Positions 18,125 through 27,081 of a stretch of 64,000 nucleotides of DNA are shown one piece after another. Positions within the stretch are counted from its first letter, which is position 1. The number at the start of each line of letters is the position of its first letter. The notes under the pieces are model-generated. The model did not search any database, was not told where the DNA came from, and saw nothing but the letters and a program-made list of their open reading frames with translations. Source of the DNA: a virus; IMG/VR virus record IMGVR_UViG_3300006104_000016, positions 1-64,000 of that record, one strand, 5' to 3'. The translations under genes and the position numbers were made by a program.

Positions 18125-18822
18125 CAAATCTATACAACGACAATTCCGATATCCAAAAAAATCAAAATATGTATGACAGTTACAATAACTTTATGTTTAG
18201 TAATGATAGAGTTGTGTTTAATAAGTTATACAGTAAAATGTATTTCTATGAAATGACAAAACATCTACCTGGCGATATTGTTGAGTGTGGAGTTTTCAAA
18301 GGTTCAGGAATCTTGGCATGGTTAAAAATATTGGCCATGAACGAACCTAATAGTATCAAGAAAGTAATGGGTTATGATTTTTTTGATCCAAGTTTTGTTG
18401 ATGATATGAAAACTGGTGTAGATAAAGATACAATGAAGCAAGTTTTTACAAGAGATAAAAATTTAATTGTAGATGATGTTTCGTATGAAGGAATTCAAAA
18501 TAAAATTATTAATGCTGGTTTTGATTCATCAAAGTTTGAGTTGATTAAAGGTGATATCATTGAAACCTCACAAAATACAGTAGAAGAAAAACCAGGTTTA
18601 AGAATCAGTATATTGTATTTGGATATGGACCTAGATAAACCAACATATGCAGCACTCAAAACATTTTGGAATAATATTGTAACTGGCGGAGTAATTGTAT
18701 TTGATGAATATGCTTATCATAGTTGGAGTGAATCGAATGGTGCAGATGATTTTATTAAAGAAATGGGTCTAACATTACATACAACCGGTATTAAAGCGCC
18801 AACCGCTTATATTATAAAATGA
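18121..18822 (+). CDS. TylF-like O-methyltransferase
   Basis: 233 residues. VECGVFKGSGILAWL, then LYLDMDLDKPTYAAL and GGVIVFDEYAYHSW, is the pattern of the TylF/MycF (macrocin O-methyltransferase) family, with acidic residues that bind Mg2+. These enzymes methylate sugar hydroxyls, which suits the cluster. Confidence 0.75.
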   Translation: MTNLYNDNSDIQKNQNMYDSYNNFMFSNDRVVFNKLYSKMYFYEMTKHLPGDIVECGVFKGSGILAWLKILAMNEPNSIKKVMGYDFFDPSFVDDMKTGVDKDTMKQVFTRDKNLIVDDVSYEGIQNKIINAGFDSSKFELIKGDIIETSQNTVEEKPGLRISILYLDMDLDKPTYAALKTFWNNIVTGGVIVFDEYAYHSWSESNGADDFIKEMGLTLHTTGIKAPTAYIIK

Positions 18823-19289
18823 AATATATTGCACATCGTGGTCTTTTTGATGGTCCAGATAAAGATAAAGAAAATAGTCCTACTCAAATCAATCAAGCTT
18901 TAATTAAAGGATTTGATGTTGAAGTTGATGTTTGGTTTGTAGATAATCAATGGTATCTTGGCCATGATAGTCCAACATACAAAGTTGAATATAGTTTTTT
19001 AGAAGATTCTAGATTTTGGATTCACGCAAAAAATTTAGATGCTCTATATGTATTGGGTGCCGATTCAAAATTAAATTTCTTTTGGCATCAAGAAGATAAC
19101 TTCACTTTAACTTCTAAAGGTTATATTTGGACTTATCCAGATAAACCATTAACCAAGAATAGTATTTGTGTTTTACCTGAATGGAACAATGATATCTCTA
19201 AAGGATATAATCCTGATTGTTATGGAATTTGTTCGGATTTTGTATCTATTATTACCAAAACTCAATTTTCCGATATCTATATATCATAG
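18819..19289 (+). CDS. Short glycerophosphodiester phosphodiesterase-like protein
   Basis: 156 residues. The GDPD catalytic signature is present: AHRG near the N-terminus, ENSPTQ, EVDVW (acid pair), LGHDSP and IHAKN. It is shorter than typical GDPD (about 240), with the second half of the barrel reduced. In this context it may act on glycerophosphate-linked glycans or lipids. It is the last gene of the glycan cluster. Confidence 0.7.
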   Translation: MKYIAHRGLFDGPDKDKENSPTQINQALIKGFDVEVDVWFVDNQWYLGHDSPTYKVEYSFLEDSRFWIHAKNLDALYVLGADSKLNFFWHQEDNFTLTSKGYIWTYPDKPLTKNSICVLPEWNNDISKGYNPDCYGICSDFVSIITKTQFSDIYIS

Positions 19290-19330
19290 CCAACAATTCT
19301 AGCGTTCCAAAAGCAAAAGCATCAAAGTTG

Positions 19331-19338
19331 TATAAATA
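19331..19338 (+). promoter_or_regulatory. T4 late-type promoter upstream of the capsid-interior gene run
   Basis: TATAAATA in TTGTATAAATAGGTAATC, in the 96-nt gap before the gene at 19386. It matches the eight-base core of T4 late promoters. Downstream genes look like virion components, fitting late expression. Confidence 0.55.
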
Positions 19339-19385
19339 GGTAATCGTTACAGGCAACCATAGTGTGTTGCAGTCAGAAAGATTTA

Positions 19386-20567
19386 ATGATAACATTCAAG
19401 ACGTTTTTAAAAGAAGAATACGAGCCATCACCAGAAGGCAAACTTAAGCACATTCATCATGCTGAAGACAGGCCTTTATTACATGGTGGCAAAGGTTTTA
19501 CTCACGCCTTCAATGCATTAAATCAAGCGCACGAACACATAAAATCTGGCGGTCACAGTTCAGCATTAACAATGAAATATGATGGTTCGCCTGCTGTTGT
19601 TTTTGGTCATCATCCAGAAACAGGTAAATTCTTTGTAGCATCCAAATCAGCATTCAATAAAAATCCAAAGTTGAATTATACCCATAAGGATATAGAAAAG
19701 AATCACGGCCATGCGCCTGGTCTTATGGACAAACTCCATGACGCTTTAAATCATCTCAAAAAAGTATCACCTAAAACAGGCGTTTATCAAGGTGATATGA
19801 TGTTTGGTTCAACTGATAAAAAAGAAACTAAAAACGGTGTTTCTTTCACTCCTAATACCATTACATATACAGGAAAAGGTGAAGAAGCAAATAAGATTAG
19901 AAAATCTAAAATGGGTGTTATTGTTCACACACAATATCATGGTGACAATATTGCTTCAATGAAAGCAGACCCACATCCAGATTTACATAACTTCGCACAA
20001 CATCCAGATGTATGGCACAAATCAGCCAATCACGATACTAAACAAGTCCATTATTCAGAAAATGACCAAAAAGAATTTAATTCTCATATGGCCGCAGCAA
20101 AAGCAATACATGATGAACATAAATCAACAATGTATAAAGCTACACAACCACATCAAGGAGATGCTGGGCATTTAGCAACATATATAAATCATACAGTCAG
20201 AACAGGTGAAACTCCATCTGCTGAAGGACTTAAAAAGCATATAGCTAGTAAGTATAAAAAAGAGATTGATAAGTTAAAAACACCAGCAGCACAATCTCGT
20301 AAAGCAAGTGAAGCTAATAAGCATGCAGACCATATAGATAACAATAAAGAACACTATAATAATTTGTTGAAAATGCATCATCATTTACAGCAAGCAAAAG
20401 ATATATTAGTTAATAATTTAAACCAACATGAGGGCGGTTTAGAACACCATATTGGTAAAAAGAGAACAAATCCAGAAGGGTTTGTTATCAATCATGCTGG
20501 TGAACCAACAAAATTAGTTAATAGAGCAGAATTTAGTAAAGCCAACCTTTTAAAAGTGAGAAAATGA
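19386..20567 (+). CDS. Nucleotidyltransferase/ligase-fold protein with capsid-targeting-like N-terminus
   Basis: 393 residues. It opens MITFKTFLKEE, which fits the T4 capsid-targeting pattern with a cleavable L-K-E at 8-10. LTMKYDGSPAVVFG carries the KxDG motif I of the DNA/RNA ligase superfamily (Lys near residue 64), TGVYQGDMMF may be motif III, NPEGFVI motif IV and KLV motif V. The family may be DUF6267 of T4-like phages. The C-terminal half is His/Lys-rich helical. The start at 19386 follows AGAAAG; an earlier GTG lacks this. Enzyme activity is inferred from motifs only. Confidence 0.65.
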   Translation: MITFKTFLKEEYEPSPEGKLKHIHHAEDRPLLHGGKGFTHAFNALNQAHEHIKSGGHSSALTMKYDGSPAVVFGHHPETGKFFVASKSAFNKNPKLNYTHKDIEKNHGHAPGLMDKLHDALNHLKKVSPKTGVYQGDMMFGSTDKKETKNGVSFTPNTITYTGKGEEANKIRKSKMGVIVHTQYHGDNIASMKADPHPDLHNFAQHPDVWHKSANHDTKQVHYSENDQKEFNSHMAAAKAIHDEHKSTMYKATQPHQGDAGHLATYINHTVRTGETPSAEGLKKHIASKYKKEIDKLKTPAAQSRKASEANKHADHIDNNKEHYNNLLKMHHHLQQAKDILVNNLNQHEGGLEHHIGKKRTNPEGFVINHAGEPTKLVNRAEFSKANLLKVRK

Positions 20568-22480
20568 AGACCTTTTTAGAATTAGTAGAAGAAAAACAAT
20601 CGACACATAAACCTGTGGTGGTAGGTTTTGGTCGTATGAATCCTCCTACATCAGGTCATCTAAAACTTATTGATAAGGTTAGAGAAATAGCAGATAAAAA
20701 CAAAGCTAAACATAAAGTTATTGTTACTCATACACAAGATTCAAAAAGAAATCCATTATCAGGCCAACAAAAACTTAAACATTTAAAAAGATATTCACCT
20801 GGTACTAATTTTGAAACATCTTCAAAAGACCATCCAACTATATTACATCATGCTGCTAAATTGCATGCTCAAGGACACGACCATTTGATTATGGTTGCTG
20901 GTTCTGATAGAGTTAAAGAATATCAGGACTTATTACACAAATACAATGGTAAAGAAGGACAACACGGTTACTTCAATTTCAAAAAGATAGAAGTTAAGTC
21001 AGCAGGCCATCGTGATCCAGATTCGGAAGGTGCAGAAGGTATGTCTGGTACAAAGATGAGAGAACACGCTAAGAACAATGATTTCTCATCATTTAGACAA
21101 GGTGTTCCATCTCATGTTCCTGACCATCACGCTAGAGAATTAATGAAAGATGTTCGTAGAGGCATGGGTCTTAATGAACAATTCGATAGAGGTATGTTTA
21201 AAGCAATATTTGTGACTGGTGGTCCAGGTTCAGGTAAAGATATTGTTATTCGTGAAGCTATTGCTGAATCAAAGATTACTGAATTAAACTTTACACAAGT
21301 GGTAGATATTCTTAACGATAAACAAAAACTTGCTATGAAATCAATGAATCCTAGAAATGAAGCAGTCAGAACAAGAGGTCCATTAATTATCAACGGTCCA
21401 GCTGATGATTTAGAAAAAATCAATCATATCAAAGAAGAATTAGAAGAACTTGGTTACGAAACCATGATGATTTTTGTCAATACAACTAACGAAGTATCTA
21501 AAGAAAGAAATACTTTACTATCCAGAATGATGGTTGAATCTATTAGACAGGATAAGTGGAGTAAATCTCAAGAAAATACTAAATATTTCATTGAGGCATT
21601 TAACAACTTTGTTGCCTTTGATAATACAGGTTATATTGATACAAAAGAAGAAGATATCAATGACATCTATCAATCAACAAAGATATTTTTAGATGCTAAG
21701 GCGATAAACGAAACAGTTGATGATTGGTATTTGAGAAACATTAACTTGAATGAAAAAGTTAATGAATTATTCAATGAAAAAGATGCCAAAGGTATTCAAC
21801 TTAAAACTGTAGGTAAATATAATGCTTTCTATAAAGCAAAAGGTCCTGCAGATATTAAAAGAGATAATCGCACAAGTAGATTTAGTGTTACAAGTGACAA
21901 TACACTAAAAGGTGACCAAATTAAAGGTAATGTATTACCTAGAAAAGACCCAAACGGTCAAGGTCATTCGGGTGGTTCTTGGTCTGGTGCTTATAATGAA
22001 GCAGCACCAACATTAACTTGGAATAAACCACCAAAAGAACCAAACTTTAATTATGACAATGATAAGAACAAGAAGTTAAAAAGAGGTAATAGTTCATTAA
22101 GTGCTGGTCGAGTGACTCAACCACCAGGCTTAGGAAGAACATACGATACAAGAGCAGGTGGTCAAGGTGCCGCAGCAGGTGCCGGACTTGGCGACCAAAC
22201 ATATAGCGAAGATAGAGAATATAGTAACGCAAGTCAGAACGGTACAGCAATGCTAGGTGCTAAATTAGAACCTAATCCATTAGCAGAAAAGAAACCGTTT
22301 AATAAATTTAGAAAAAGCATTAAAGAGTTTAATGGCTTTCAAAATGATGTAGAATCTGGTGTTGGTGGTGTCTTGGGCGGTTCAGACAATAAAGAACGTA
22401 TGGACAGTTATAAAGACCCTATTAGACATATACAAAATGACTATTCATTAAAGAAGAAGAAGAAAAATGCTAAAATTTAA
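20564..22480 (+). CDS. NMNAT-like cytidylyltransferase fused to P-loop kinase domain
   Basis: 638 residues. The N-terminal domain (about 17-200) has GRMNPPTSGH (HxGH-type nucleotidyltransferase motif, here TSGH at 29-32) and GMSGTKMREHA, equivalent to the ISxTxxR motif. The second domain has Walker A GGPGSGKD (about 219-226) and NTLLSRMMVESIRQDKW. The C-terminal ~200 residues are Gly/Asn-rich and low complexity. The fusion recalls NadR (NMN adenylyltransferase plus ribosylnicotinamide kinase). The start MKTFLELVEE fits the capsid-targeting pattern. It overlaps the previous gene by four bases. Confidence 0.75.
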   Translation: MKTFLELVEEKQSTHKPVVVGFGRMNPPTSGHLKLIDKVREIADKNKAKHKVIVTHTQDSKRNPLSGQQKLKHLKRYSPGTNFETSSKDHPTILHHAAKLHAQGHDHLIMVAGSDRVKEYQDLLHKYNGKEGQHGYFNFKKIEVKSAGHRDPDSEGAEGMSGTKMREHAKNNDFSSFRQGVPSHVPDHHARELMKDVRRGMGLNEQFDRGMFKAIFVTGGPGSGKDIVIREAIAESKITELNFTQVVDILNDKQKLAMKSMNPRNEAVRTRGPLIINGPADDLEKINHIKEELEELGYETMMIFVNTTNEVSKERNTLLSRMMVESIRQDKWSKSQENTKYFIEAFNNFVAFDNTGYIDTKEEDINDIYQSTKIFLDAKAINETVDDWYLRNINLNEKVNELFNEKDAKGIQLKTVGKYNAFYKAKGPADIKRDNRTSRFSVTSDNTLKGDQIKGNVLPRKDPNGQGHSGGSWSGAYNEAAPTLTWNKPPKEPNFNYDNDKNKKLKRGNSSLSAGRVTQPPGLGRTYDTRAGGQGAAAGAGLGDQTYSEDREYSNASQNGTAMLGAKLEPNPLAEKKPFNKFRKSIKEFNGFQNDVESGVGGVLGGSDNKERMDSYKDPIRHIQNDYSLKKKKKNAKI

Positions 22481-23162
22481 ACAATATCTTGACGAAGTTA
22501 AGAAACCTACAGGTGCCTTAAAAAAGGCTTGTTGGAAAGGTTATACAGCAATTGGTACTAAACAAAAGAATGGTAGAACAGTACCAAACTGTGTACCTGA
22601 AGAAGTAGAACAAGTAAATGAAATAGACAAAGAAACAGTTAAGAGATATTTGGATAAAGTTACAACAGACCAATTAAAAAAGACTGGCTATCAACCTGAT
22701 ATGTATGGTAAATTAGTACCAAAAAGACAAAAAGGTGTTGATAACGCATTTAAGAGATTACAAGTTAAGCCTACAACAGAAGAACTTGAAGAATTGTTTG
22801 ATATTTTAGAAGAAGTAGTTGATGGCATCGCAGAAGAAAGTAATATTGATCCAGATATTCTTTGGGAAAATCTTGAAGATGTTTCAGATGAAGAACTATA
22901 CGAAACTGCCGCTTGGCGCAGAAAAGAAGGTAAAAGTCCTACAGGTGGTTTAAATGCAAAAGGAATTGCTTCTTATCGTAGAGAGAATCCAGGATCTAAA
23001 TTAAAAAAGGCCGTTACAGGCAAAGTAAAACCAGGAAGTAAAGCCGCTAAACGCAGAAAATCATTCTGTGCTAGAATGGGTGGAATGCCTGGACCAATGA
23101 AAAAACCAGATGGTAAACCAACAAGAAAAGCACTCGCATTACGCAAGTGGAAATGCAGATAA
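22467..23162 (+). CDS. Probable virion protein with Cys/Arg-rich C-terminus
   Basis: 231 residues beginning MLKFKQYLDE (capsid-targeting-like). An early segment KKACWKGYTAIGTKQKNGR-VPNC is common in T4-like phage virion proteins. The C-terminal third (AAWRRKEGKSPTGGLNAKGIASYRR ... KSFCARMGGMPG ... LRKWKC) resembles a DUF6321-type domain. Very basic at the C-terminus, so it may contact DNA inside the head. Overlaps the previous gene by 14 nt. Confidence 0.6.
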   Translation: MLKFKQYLDEVKKPTGALKKACWKGYTAIGTKQKNGRTVPNCVPEEVEQVNEIDKETVKRYLDKVTTDQLKKTGYQPDMYGKLVPKRQKGVDNAFKRLQVKPTTEELEELFDILEEVVDGIAEESNIDPDILWENLEDVSDEELYETAAWRRKEGKSPTGGLNAKGIASYRRENPGSKLKKAVTGKVKPGSKAAKRRKSFCARMGGMPGPMKKPDGKPTRKALALRKWKCR

Positions 23163-23175
23163 AGGAGAAATAAAA

Positions 23176-25197
23176 ATGTTTCAAAAAGATAAAGTAACCC
23201 AATCAATGATTGATGCCGTTAACCAAGTATTAGGAGAGGCTAAAGTTGAACCAGCTAAACCTGATCCAGAGGCTATTGCTCGTAAAAAGAAACTAGACGC
23301 ATTACGAGATAAACAAGATGCTGAAAAGGCAGAAAAAGGACATTCTCCATCTGCTACCCGTAAGGTTGCTGGTCATGCTTACGGTGGTGCTAAACAAAAA
23401 GATGATGAAATGGATGAAGAAGTTAAATTAGATGAAGCTGAAATGGATGAATCTGGCTTACGCATGGCTGCACATGCTGCTCACAAAGCAGGCCAATCAC
23501 ATTTTGAATTCAAAGGCAAAAAATATCCAGTTAAGGTTACAGAAGATGGTAAAGTTGATTGTGACTATGCTAAAGTTAAAGATATTGCTAGAAAAGAAGT
23601 TAAGGGTCATGAAAAATCAATGCATAAAGAAGAATTATCTTTTGCTAAGAAATTAAAATCAATGTTAGAAGCAAAAGGTCCTTTAGCAGGTGCTCCTGAC
23701 GTATTCACCGATAACAATCTTGGTGAAGAAGAAATGTCTGATGCTCAAATGAAGAAAAGAGAAAAAATTGTAATGAGCATGAAAGATAAAACTGCTCAGT
23801 TTAAAGCAAAGTATGGTAAAAATTGGAAAAATGTAATGTATGCTACTGCTACTAAGCAAGCGATGAAAGAAGATGCAGACATTACTAAACCTAATACAGA
23901 AAATAAAGGTGAAACAAAAGAAAGACAAAAGATTACTACTAATCCAGGTCCTGTAGATATCAAAACAGATGACAAATTAGGTAAACCTACTCCACAAGCT
24001 TATTTCACATCTAAAGAATTAGAGCAAGTAACACAAGAAGAAGTTATGGGTGAATTAAAACATTTACGCCATAAAGAAAAAGGAGAGCATAAAAAGAGAG
24101 TGTCTGATTTTAAAAAACATCACGACAAACATCAAGTAGATGATGGATGTGACCATTATCAAGAAGATATTGAATTTGATTTAATCGATGAAGGTAAAGA
24201 TGATGGTGATTATACTCATGTTGCTCACTACGAAGACAATGATGGTAACTGGATGGCTAAATTATTAATCGATGCTGAACATGACGGTCATGCTATTGAA
24301 ACAGCAAACAAAGCTATGGGTAAAGGTCCATTTGCTGGTTTAAGAGTTCGTAAGATTGAACGAGTAATGAAAGTTCATGACGGTAGAATGCAAGAAGAAG
24401 TAGAACAACTTGATGAGTTGGATCCAAAAACTTTAGCATCATATGCTAAGAAAGCCTCTCATGATGCTCGTATTAAACAAACAGTAGCTAGAGATTTTCT
24501 TGCTAAATCTAATACAGCTAGAAGTCCAAGAAAAAAAGAAACATGGTCTAGTCTTTCTAAAAAGTACCAAAGTGGTGCATGGAAAAGAGAAAAAGGCCAT
24601 GATTTAGCTATTGATAAGTTAGCTAAAGAAGATGTAGAATATATTGATGAAGGCAAGATGAAAGATATCTACACTTCAATGATGATGCATGCTGATAAAA
24701 AAGGTTATAAGAGCCATAAAGAATTTACACCAGCTGATTATACTGCTGTAGGTAAAGAACATGGTATTTCAGGTAAAGATTTAGCAGTAATTGCTGGTCA
24801 TAAAACAGCATCACAAGTTGCTAAAGAAGAAACTGAAGTTGAAATCAATGAAGGCAAAATGAAAGATATCTACACTTCAATGATGAACCATGCTGATAAA
24901 AAAGGATACAAAAGTCATAAAGAATTTACTTCAGCAGACTACAATGCAGTAGGCAAAGAACATGGCATTTCAGGTAAAGATTTAGCAGTTATTGCTGGTC
25001 ATAAAACAGCATCACAAGTTGCTAAAGAAGAAGCAGAAGGTTCATGGCAAAAAGAATCACCATGGAAAAAATCACCTGGTACTGTAACAGATAAGTCTGG
25101 TGCTAAACATACACCAATGTCTAGAGTTAAAGATATTGCTAAACAAGCACTAAAAAAAGTAAAACAAGAAACAATGATGGGTAAAATTTCTAACTAA
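23176..25197 (+). CDS. Large repetitive probable virion or core protein
   Basis: 673 residues, rich in Lys, Glu, Asp and His with short DEAEMDES-like acidic patches. The C-terminal third holds a tandem 61-residue duplication (each copy starts EGKMKDIYTSMM and ends TASQVAKEE). Several L-x-E/L-G-E sites could be cut by a prohead protease. The start at 23176 follows AAAGGAGAAA. It is flanked by probable virion genes. A scaffold or internal protein is likely; no enzyme motif was seen. Confidence 0.6.
   Translation: MFQKDKVTQSMIDAVNQVLGEAKVEPAKPDPEAIARKKKLDALRDKQDAEKAEKGHSPSATRKVAGHAYGGAKQKDDEMDEEVKLDEAEMDESGLRMAAHAAHKAGQSHFEFKGKKYPVKVTEDGKVDCDYAKVKDIARKEVKGHEKSMHKEELSFAKKLKSMLEAKGPLAGAPDVFTDNNLGEEEMSDAQMKKREKIVMSMKDKTAQFKAKYGKNWKNVMYATATKQAMKEDADITKPNTENKGETKERQKITTNPGPVDIKTDDKLGKPTPQAYFTSKELEQVTQEEVMGELKHLRHKEKGEHKKRVSDFKKHHDKHQVDDGCDHYQEDIEFDLIDEGKDDGDYTHVAHYEDNDGNWMAKLLIDAEHDGHAIETANKAMGKGPFAGLRVRKIERVMKVHDGRMQEEVEQLDELDPKTLASYAKKASHDARIKQTVARDFLAKSNTARSPRKKETWSSLSKKYQSGAWKREKGHDLAIDKLAKEDVEYIDEGKMKDIYTSMMMHADKKGYKSHKEFTPADYTAVGKEHGISGKDLAVIAGHKTASQVAKEETEVEINEGKMKDIYTSMMNHADKKGYKSHKEFTSADYNAVGKEHGISGKDLAVIAGHKTASQVAKEEAEGSWQKESPWKKSPGTVTDKSGAKHTPMSRVKDIAKQALKKVKQETMMGKISN
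24649..24831 (+). repeat. Tandem 183-nt coding repeat, copy 1
   Basis: First copy of a 61-codon unit inside the gene at 23176; the second lies 201 nt further on. The two are nearly identical at protein level (for example KKGYKSHKEFT and GISGKDLAVIAGHKTASQ). Confidence 0.85.
24850..25032 (+). repeat. Tandem 183-nt coding repeat, copy 2
   Basis: Second copy of the 61-codon unit. It is separated from copy 1 by an 18-nt linker. Differences are mostly synonymous third-position changes, so the duplication is not very recent or is maintained at protein level. Confidence 0.85.
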
Positions 25198-25207
25198 AGA
25201 GAACAAC

Positions 25208-26407
25208 ATGGCTAAAACACTAAAAGATGTAATTAAAAAGAATATTGCACCAGCAAGCAGATTTGGAAAAAATCCATCTGATCCTTGGTCAGTAAAATCT
25301 AATATCAATGAAACAGCTATGCTAGATAAATTCTTATCATCTAGAGGAATTAATCCTAAATTTGCTGCCGTTGATACAAAAGATGCTTATGCTAAATCTA
25401 ATGAATTTAAGAAATGGTTAAGAGACCATCAATCAGGCACTCAAATGGAAGATATGACAACTAGCCGATATGCTGGTGATGCTCGTTCTAAAGATGTTCA
25501 TTCACCTACAGCACAAAGAGAAAAAGATTTAGAAAAGGTTAGTAAACATCACGAAATTAAACCTGTTCATACAAATTCATCAAAGGTTGTTACTATGAAA
25601 AAACCAACAAGTGAAGCAGCTCATCCTGATGAAAAGACCACAGATATGCTTCGTGGTCGTGTCAAAGGTGGTAAACCAAACGAGTTTAAGAGTTATAAGA
25701 TTAGAATTTCTAAAGAAGAAGTTGAATACACTACAGAAATAGCAGCTTCAGTAATGGCTTCAAAATTAAATAAAGACGCAGATGAAAATCGCACTAGCAT
25801 TGATGCTGAAGAATTGACTACAGACACTTTAGCTGGTAGAGTTAAAGGCGGTAAAGCTAATGCTGTATTATCATATAAAATTAGATTATCTCATGCTAAA
25901 GGTGAAGATGCTGATACTTTAGATGTAACAAAAGAACCAGAAGATTCTAGTTTTCCACACAGAGAACAGTTTGAAATACAAGAAGACTTAATAGGTGATA
26001 CAAAATCAGCAACAATTTCACCAGCAGATGGAGCAAACGGTGGCGCAGAATCTGTTACAAAAAAATTATCTAGAAAAGCTCAATTAATTTTAGGTGTAGT
26101 TAAAAAAAGAGCTATGAAAGAAGATATGCATGATTGGGAAAAAGAAGATAAATCTGTAGCATCTTATGGTAAAAAACCTAAATTTGAAAAGCAAGAAGAT
26201 AAGAATGCAGAAAATAATAATGGTGAAAAGAAATCTGAAGCTGCAGGCACATTATCTGGCGGTACTACACTAACAGGTGAGAAAAGAGATACAGTAGAAC
26301 TTGATCCATTGATGAGAAGTCGTCCTAATCAACCAGATCCAACAAAGAAGAAAGACGACAAAAAAGATGACAAGAAAGACAAGCCTAAAGAAGCACCAAG
26401 AGGCTAG
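25208..26407 (+). CDS. Low-complexity probable virion protein
   Basis: 399 residues, rich in Lys, Asp, Glu and Ser. An internal degenerate repeat is visible (TTDMLRGRVKGGKPNEFKSYKIRIS and TTDTLAGRVKGGKANAVLSYKIRLS). The C-terminus is an almost pure Lys/Asp tail (KKKDDKKDDKKDK). It lies between the repetitive protein and the probable decoration protein. Disordered packing or scaffolding role is inferred; no family was recognised. Confidence 0.6.
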   Translation: MAKTLKDVIKKNIAPASRFGKNPSDPWSVKSNINETAMLDKFLSSRGINPKFAAVDTKDAYAKSNEFKKWLRDHQSGTQMEDMTTSRYAGDARSKDVHSPTAQREKDLEKVSKHHEIKPVHTNSSKVVTMKKPTSEAAHPDEKTTDMLRGRVKGGKPNEFKSYKIRISKEEVEYTTEIAASVMASKLNKDADENRTSIDAEELTTDTLAGRVKGGKANAVLSYKIRLSHAKGEDADTLDVTKEPEDSSFPHREQFEIQEDLIGDTKSATISPADGANGGAESVTKKLSRKAQLILGVVKKRAMKEDMHDWEKEDKSVASYGKKPKFEKQEDKNAENNNGEKKSEAAGTLSGGTTLTGEKRDTVELDPLMRSRPNQPDPTKKKDDKKDDKKDKPKEAPRG

Positions 26408-26411
26408 ATTA

Positions 26412-26419
26412 GATAAATA
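26412..26419 (+). promoter_or_regulatory. T4 late-type promoter (GATAAATACTTA)
   Basis: GATAAATA within GATAAATACTTAAC, 38 nt before the ATG of the probable structural gene at 26458 and just after the previous stop. One base differs from the TATAAATA core. An AAAGGAGAAAAG ribosome-binding site follows. Confidence 0.5.
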
Positions 26420-26457
26420 CTTAACATAACTAACCCGAGGTTAAAAGGAGAAAAGAA

Positions 26458-27081
26458 ATGCCAACATGGGGAAATACCGATACTGGTAATCAAAAACCAA
26501 AGTTTGACTATTTACGTCAAACAAGAGAAGTTTTACAATTTATAGTTTCATCTGGTAATACAGCAGGAAATAACGTAATTAGAGTTAGTTACAACGATGG
26601 CGCACAAAACAATGTAGCCAATGCTGGTGTAACTTCAGGTCAATATGTTTATTTCATGGCAAACGGATTTGCACTACCTGGCGGCACAGCAGGTAATGGT
26701 TATCCAGGTTTCTTTGCATCAAATACAACAGTAGCATCAGTTAGTGGTAACACAATTACATTAACACAAAACTTATTCAATACAGTAAACGTAGGTTTTG
26801 GTGTTGAATTTGACAATGCTATCAATTATGGAACAACAGCAGGTGCAAATACTTATTTCCTAGATACTATTTTAGTTACAGCATCTCGCACAGCAAATGG
26901 TAATAACGCAATTGCAAACGTAGGTAATATGACTGCTGGTTGGGTTCATATTCAAAAGAAAGTGAACAGCGACGGTACAGTTCGTTACTTAAAAGAAACA
27001 TTAGTTGCTTTAGCGAATGCTACTGCTTCAAATACAAGTTCAGGTAACACAAGCTTTGGTTCTATTGTAACTGGTTTATAA
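26458..27081 (+). CDS. Probable abundant virion structural protein
   Basis: 207 residues beginning MPTWGNTDTGNQKPKFDYL. Rich in Asn, Gly, Thr and Ala with repeated beta-strand patterns (NTITLTQNLFNTVNVGF), typical of outer-surface or tail structural proteins. Similar proteins occur in T4-like aquatic phages to my recollection. It has its own late-type promoter and a strong ribosome-binding site, suggesting high expression. It ends in a TAATG overlap with the next gene. Confidence 0.6.
   Translation: MPTWGNTDTGNQKPKFDYLRQTREVLQFIVSSGNTAGNNVIRVSYNDGAQNNVANAGVTSGQYVYFMANGFALPGGTAGNGYPGFFASNTTVASVSGNTITLTQNLFNTVNVGFGVEFDNAINYGTTAGANTYFLDTILVTASRTANGNNAIANVGNMTAGWVHIQKKVNSDGTVRYLKETLVALANATASNTSSGNTSFGSIVTGL

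Noticed and set aside
19362-19385. GTG start for the ligase-fold protein
   Set aside because: The ATG at 19386 has a better ribosome-binding site and gives the conserved MITFKTFLKE start.
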